DNA of 64,000 bases from Janibacter melonis (GTDB lineage: Bacteria > Actinomycetota > Actinomycetes > Actinomycetales > Dermatophilaceae): the NCBI RefSeq assembly GCF_020567375.1, contig NZ_JAJBZM010000002.1, positions 837,927-901,926 of the forward strand, read 5' to 3'. Of this stretch, positions 61,903 through 64,000 are shown in pieces. Numbering within the stretch: the first letter of the stretch is position 1; each line of letters starts with the position of its first letter. Under the pieces are notes generated by a model. That model ran no database searches. It was not told the DNA's origin and was given only the letters and a program-made list of their open reading frames with translations. The translations under genes were made by a program, and so were the position numbers.

Positions 61903-62700
61903 ATGACCACTGCCGCTCAGCCCCTGCCGACGACCTCCGCCACGACCCGCCACATCGGGATGATCGTGCCGAGCTCGAACCTGACGATGGAGACCGAGCT
62001 GCCGCAGATCTTCGGGCGACGCGAGCTCGTGCACCCCCAGGACCACTTCGTCTTCCACTCGAGCCGCATGCGGATGAAGCACGTGACGCCCGAGGAGCTC
62101 GTGAAGATGAACGCGCAGACCGAGCGCGCCTCGCTCGAGCTCGCCGACGCGCGTCCCGACGTCGTCGCCTCGGCCTGCCTCGTCGCGATCATGGCGCAGG
62201 GTGCGGGCTACCACTGCACCGCCGAGGACCAGATGCGCGCCGCCCTCGACAGCGAAGGGGTGAGCGCCCCCGTCATCAGCAGCGCGGGCGCCCTCCTGCG
62301 CGCGCTCACCGCGCTCGGCGCGCGCAAGGTCGTCATGGTGACGCCGTACATGAAGCCGCTGACCCAGCTCGTCGCCGACTACGTCGTCGACGCGGGCTTC
62401 GAGGTCCTCGACACCCTCTCGCTCGAGGTCTCCGACAACCTCGAGGTCGCCCGCCTCGACCCCGCCGACCTCACCGAGCACTGGAAGCGGCTCGACGCCC
62501 AGGCCCTCGAGGACGCCGACGCGCTCGTGCTCTCGGCCTGCGTGCAGATGCCCTCGCTGCCGGCGATCCAGGCCGTCGAGGACGCCTACGGCAAGCCCGT
62601 CATCTCCGCCGCGACGGCGACCGCGTGGTCGATCCTCACCGACCTCGGCCTGCCCACCGAGTCGCCCGATGCCGGGAGCCTGCTCAGCGGTCGCTACTGA
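61903..62700 (+). CDS. nicE: maleate isomerase (maleate cis-trans isomerase)
   Basis: This 265-residue enzyme of the Asp/Glu racemase superfamily has two catalytic cysteines, Cys92 in VVASACLVAIMAQG and Cys213 in LVLSACVQMPSLPAIQ, and the N-terminal GMIVPSSNLTMETELP that binds substrate. It turns maleate into fumarate, the last step of nicotinate breakdown. No Shine-Dalgarno is visible and the promoter would start the mRNA at the ATG, so it is probably leaderless. It diverges from the rest of the pathway genes and is followed by xdhC. Confidence 0.9.
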   Translation: MTTAAQPLPTTSATTRHIGMIVPSSNLTMETELPQIFGRRELVHPQDHFVFHSSRMRMKHVTPEELVKMNAQTERASLELADARPDVVASACLVAIMAQGAGYHCTAEDQMRAALDSEGVSAPVISSAGALLRALTALGARKVVMVTPYMKPLTQLVADYVVDAGFEVLDTLSLEVSDNLEVARLDPADLTEHWKRLDAQALEDADALVLSACVQMPSLPAIQAVEDAYGKPVISAATATAWSILTDLGLPTESPDAGSLLSGRY

Positions 62701-62758
62701 GCCGGCAGCTCGGGCTAGCCTGCGAGGACCGCCGAGGCCGTGACGAAGGGAGCCCGCC

Positions 62759-63898
62759 GTGCGTGACGTCCTCGCCGACCTCGTCGAGAGCTGGCGAGCC
62801 GGCCGCACCGTCGGTCTGGCCACCCTCGTCGAGACCTGGCGCTCTGCGCCGCGGCAGCCCGGCGCGGCGATGCTCGTCGACGAGGGCCGCGCCGTGGGCT
62901 CGGTCTCCGGCGGCTGCGTCGAGGGCGCGGTCTACGAGCTCGCCCAGGAGGTCGCGACCGCCGGCATCCCGCAGCTCGTCCGCTACGGCGTGAGCGACGG
63001 CGACGCGCTCGAGGTGGGTCTCACCTGCGGCGGCACGCTCGAGCTCTTCGTGCAGCCCGTCTCGCGCGACCTCTTCCCCGAGCTCGGCGCGATCGCGCAG
63101 GACATCCGCTCCGGTCGCCCGGTCGCCGTGGCGACCGTCGTCGAGCACACCGACGCCGCCTTCGTCGGGCGACGTGTCGTCGTGCACCCGGGGTCGGACG
63201 AGCGCGAGGAGGTCGACGCCGCGGGCTTCCCGGGCGGTCGCCGCGGGCTCGACGCCGTGACCGACGACGCGCGGGGCCTGCTCGCGCAGGGCACCCCGGA
63301 GCTGCTCACCTACGGCACGTCGGGGGAGCGGCGCGGCGAGGGGATGCGGGTCTTCGTCGAGGTCTTCGCGCCCCGGCCCCGGCTCGTCGTCTTCGGGGCG
63401 ATCGACTTCGCCTCGGCGATGGTGCGCCAGGGGCGTCTGCTCGGCTACCACGTGACGGTGTGCGACGCGCGGCCCACCTTCGCCACCGCCGCCCGGCTGC
63501 CCGGCGCCGACGAGGTCGTCGTGCGCTGGCCTCACCAGTACCTGCGCGAGGAGGCCGAGGCCGGGCGGATCGACCGGCGCACCGCGCTCACGGTGCTCAC
63601 GCACGACCCGAAGTTCGACATCCCGCTGCTTGAGGTGGCCCTGCGGCTGGACGTCGCCTTCGTCGGGGCGATGGGATCGCGGCGCACGCACGAGGAGCGC
63701 GAGGCCCAGCTGCGAGCCGCCGGGGTCACCGAGGCCGAGCTCGCGCGGCTCAGCTCGCCGATCGGCCTCGACCTCGGGGCGCGGACCCCGGAGGAGACCG
63801 CGGTCTCGATCGCGGCGGAGATCATCGCCCTCCAGTGGGGCGGTGCGGGCACCCGGCTCTCCCACCGCGACGGCCCGATCCACCACCCCCACGCCTGA
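62759..63898 (+). CDS. XdhC/CoxI-family molybdenum cofactor maturation protein
   Basis: This 379-residue protein has the N-terminal XdhC_CoxI domain (TWRSAPRQPGAAMLVDE then GSVSGGCVEGAVYE near residues 41-60, and LTCGGTLELFVQP) and a C-terminal Rossmann-like XdhC_C domain (VVFGAIDFASAMV ... FVGAMGSRRTHEER). XdhC sulphurates molybdopterin and inserts it into xanthine-dehydrogenase-type enzymes. Here it should serve the nicotinate hydroxylase. GAAGGGAG lies six bases before the GTG. The gene follows nicE by 58 bases in the same direction. Confidence 0.9.
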   Translation: MRDVLADLVESWRAGRTVGLATLVETWRSAPRQPGAAMLVDEGRAVGSVSGGCVEGAVYELAQEVATAGIPQLVRYGVSDGDALEVGLTCGGTLELFVQPVSRDLFPELGAIAQDIRSGRPVAVATVVEHTDAAFVGRRVVVHPGSDEREEVDAAGFPGGRRGLDAVTDDARGLLAQGTPELLTYGTSGERRGEGMRVFVEVFAPRPRLVVFGAIDFASAMVRQGRLLGYHVTVCDARPTFATAARLPGADEVVVRWPHQYLREEAEAGRIDRRTALTVLTHDPKFDIPLLEVALRLDVAFVGAMGSRRTHEEREAQLRAAGVTEAELARLSSPIGLDLGARTPEETAVSIAAEIIALQWGGAGTRLSHRDGPIHHPHA

Positions 63899-64000
63899 CC
63901 CCCTTCGCCCAGACCCGCCCCGCCGGGGGCATGGGCCACCTGGCACAAGGGGGCGGCTCACCCCCCGATGTGAAAAAGCGCGCCCAGGGGGGCTCGGCCG
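63899..64000. other. non-coding end of the window
   Basis: The last 102 bases start with CCCCCTTCG overlapping the XdhC stop and hold a G-tract but no recognised gene or clear hairpin. Confidence 0.4.

Overview
The window looks like chromosome from a very GC-rich Gram-positive actinobacterium. GTG starts are common, GTGA/ATGA gene overlaps are frequent, several genes look leaderless, and typical actinobacterial families are present (DUF5709, DUF3253, DUF5996, CE1758/CE1759-type flavin enzymes, MmpL). An Intrasporangiaceae-like member of the Micrococcales would fit, but that is an impression from memory. I saw no rRNA, tRNA, CRISPR array, phage gene or transposase.

Layout. (1) 1-11.7 kb: mixed housekeeping and hypothetical genes. 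They include the 3' part of an MmpL exporter, an SDR oxidoreductase, DUF5709, GNAT, lipoproteins, a methyltransferase, a DUF4396/alcohol dehydrogenase pair diverging from a metal-repressor-like operator, and two tandem paralogous membrane-anchored beta-propeller proteins. (2) 11.8-39.4 kb: mainly a sugar-diacid (aldarate) catabolic region. Glucarate dehydratase, 5-dehydro-4-deoxyglucarate dehydratase and 2-oxoglutarate semialdehyde dehydrogenase form a complete route from glucarate to 2-oxoglutarate. Around them lie a second glucarate-dehydratase-like protein, an L-talarate/galactarate dehydratase, a TctABC transporter, an oligopeptide-type ABC transporter, an AEC transporter, two 2-hydroxyacid dehydrogenases, two hydroxyacid oxidases, two related UspA proteins and IclR, LysR, GntR and LuxR regulators. 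Repeated operator-like words tie the units together. (3) 39.4-51.2 kb: mixed genes, including DUF5996, an LLM/FMN-reductase pair, YjbQ, MFS, 2H phosphoesterase, a secreted intradiol dioxygenase-like lipoprotein, VIT1, cyclophilin and an alkyltransferase-like protein. (4) 51.3-63.9 kb: an apparently complete aerobic nicotinate degradation cluster.

In region 4 nearly all steps sit on one roughly 10-kb minus-strand unit: 2,5-dihydroxypyridine dioxygenase, 6-hydroxynicotinate monooxygenase, transporter, three-subunit molybdenum hydroxylase, CoxG, maleamate amidase, N-formylmaleamate deformylase and a MarR regulator. Maleate isomerase and an XdhC maturation factor lie divergently. The two divergent promoters carry the same 12-bp word at the same place between -35 and -10, which makes a single repressor (probably the MarR protein) likely.

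Non-coding structure is rich. A nine-base word, CGAAGGGGG, occurs at least 36 times counting both strands. Long palindromes sit between convergent genes, and one palindrome-plus-satellite family appears twice. Three genes have their stop codon inside a short direct duplication.
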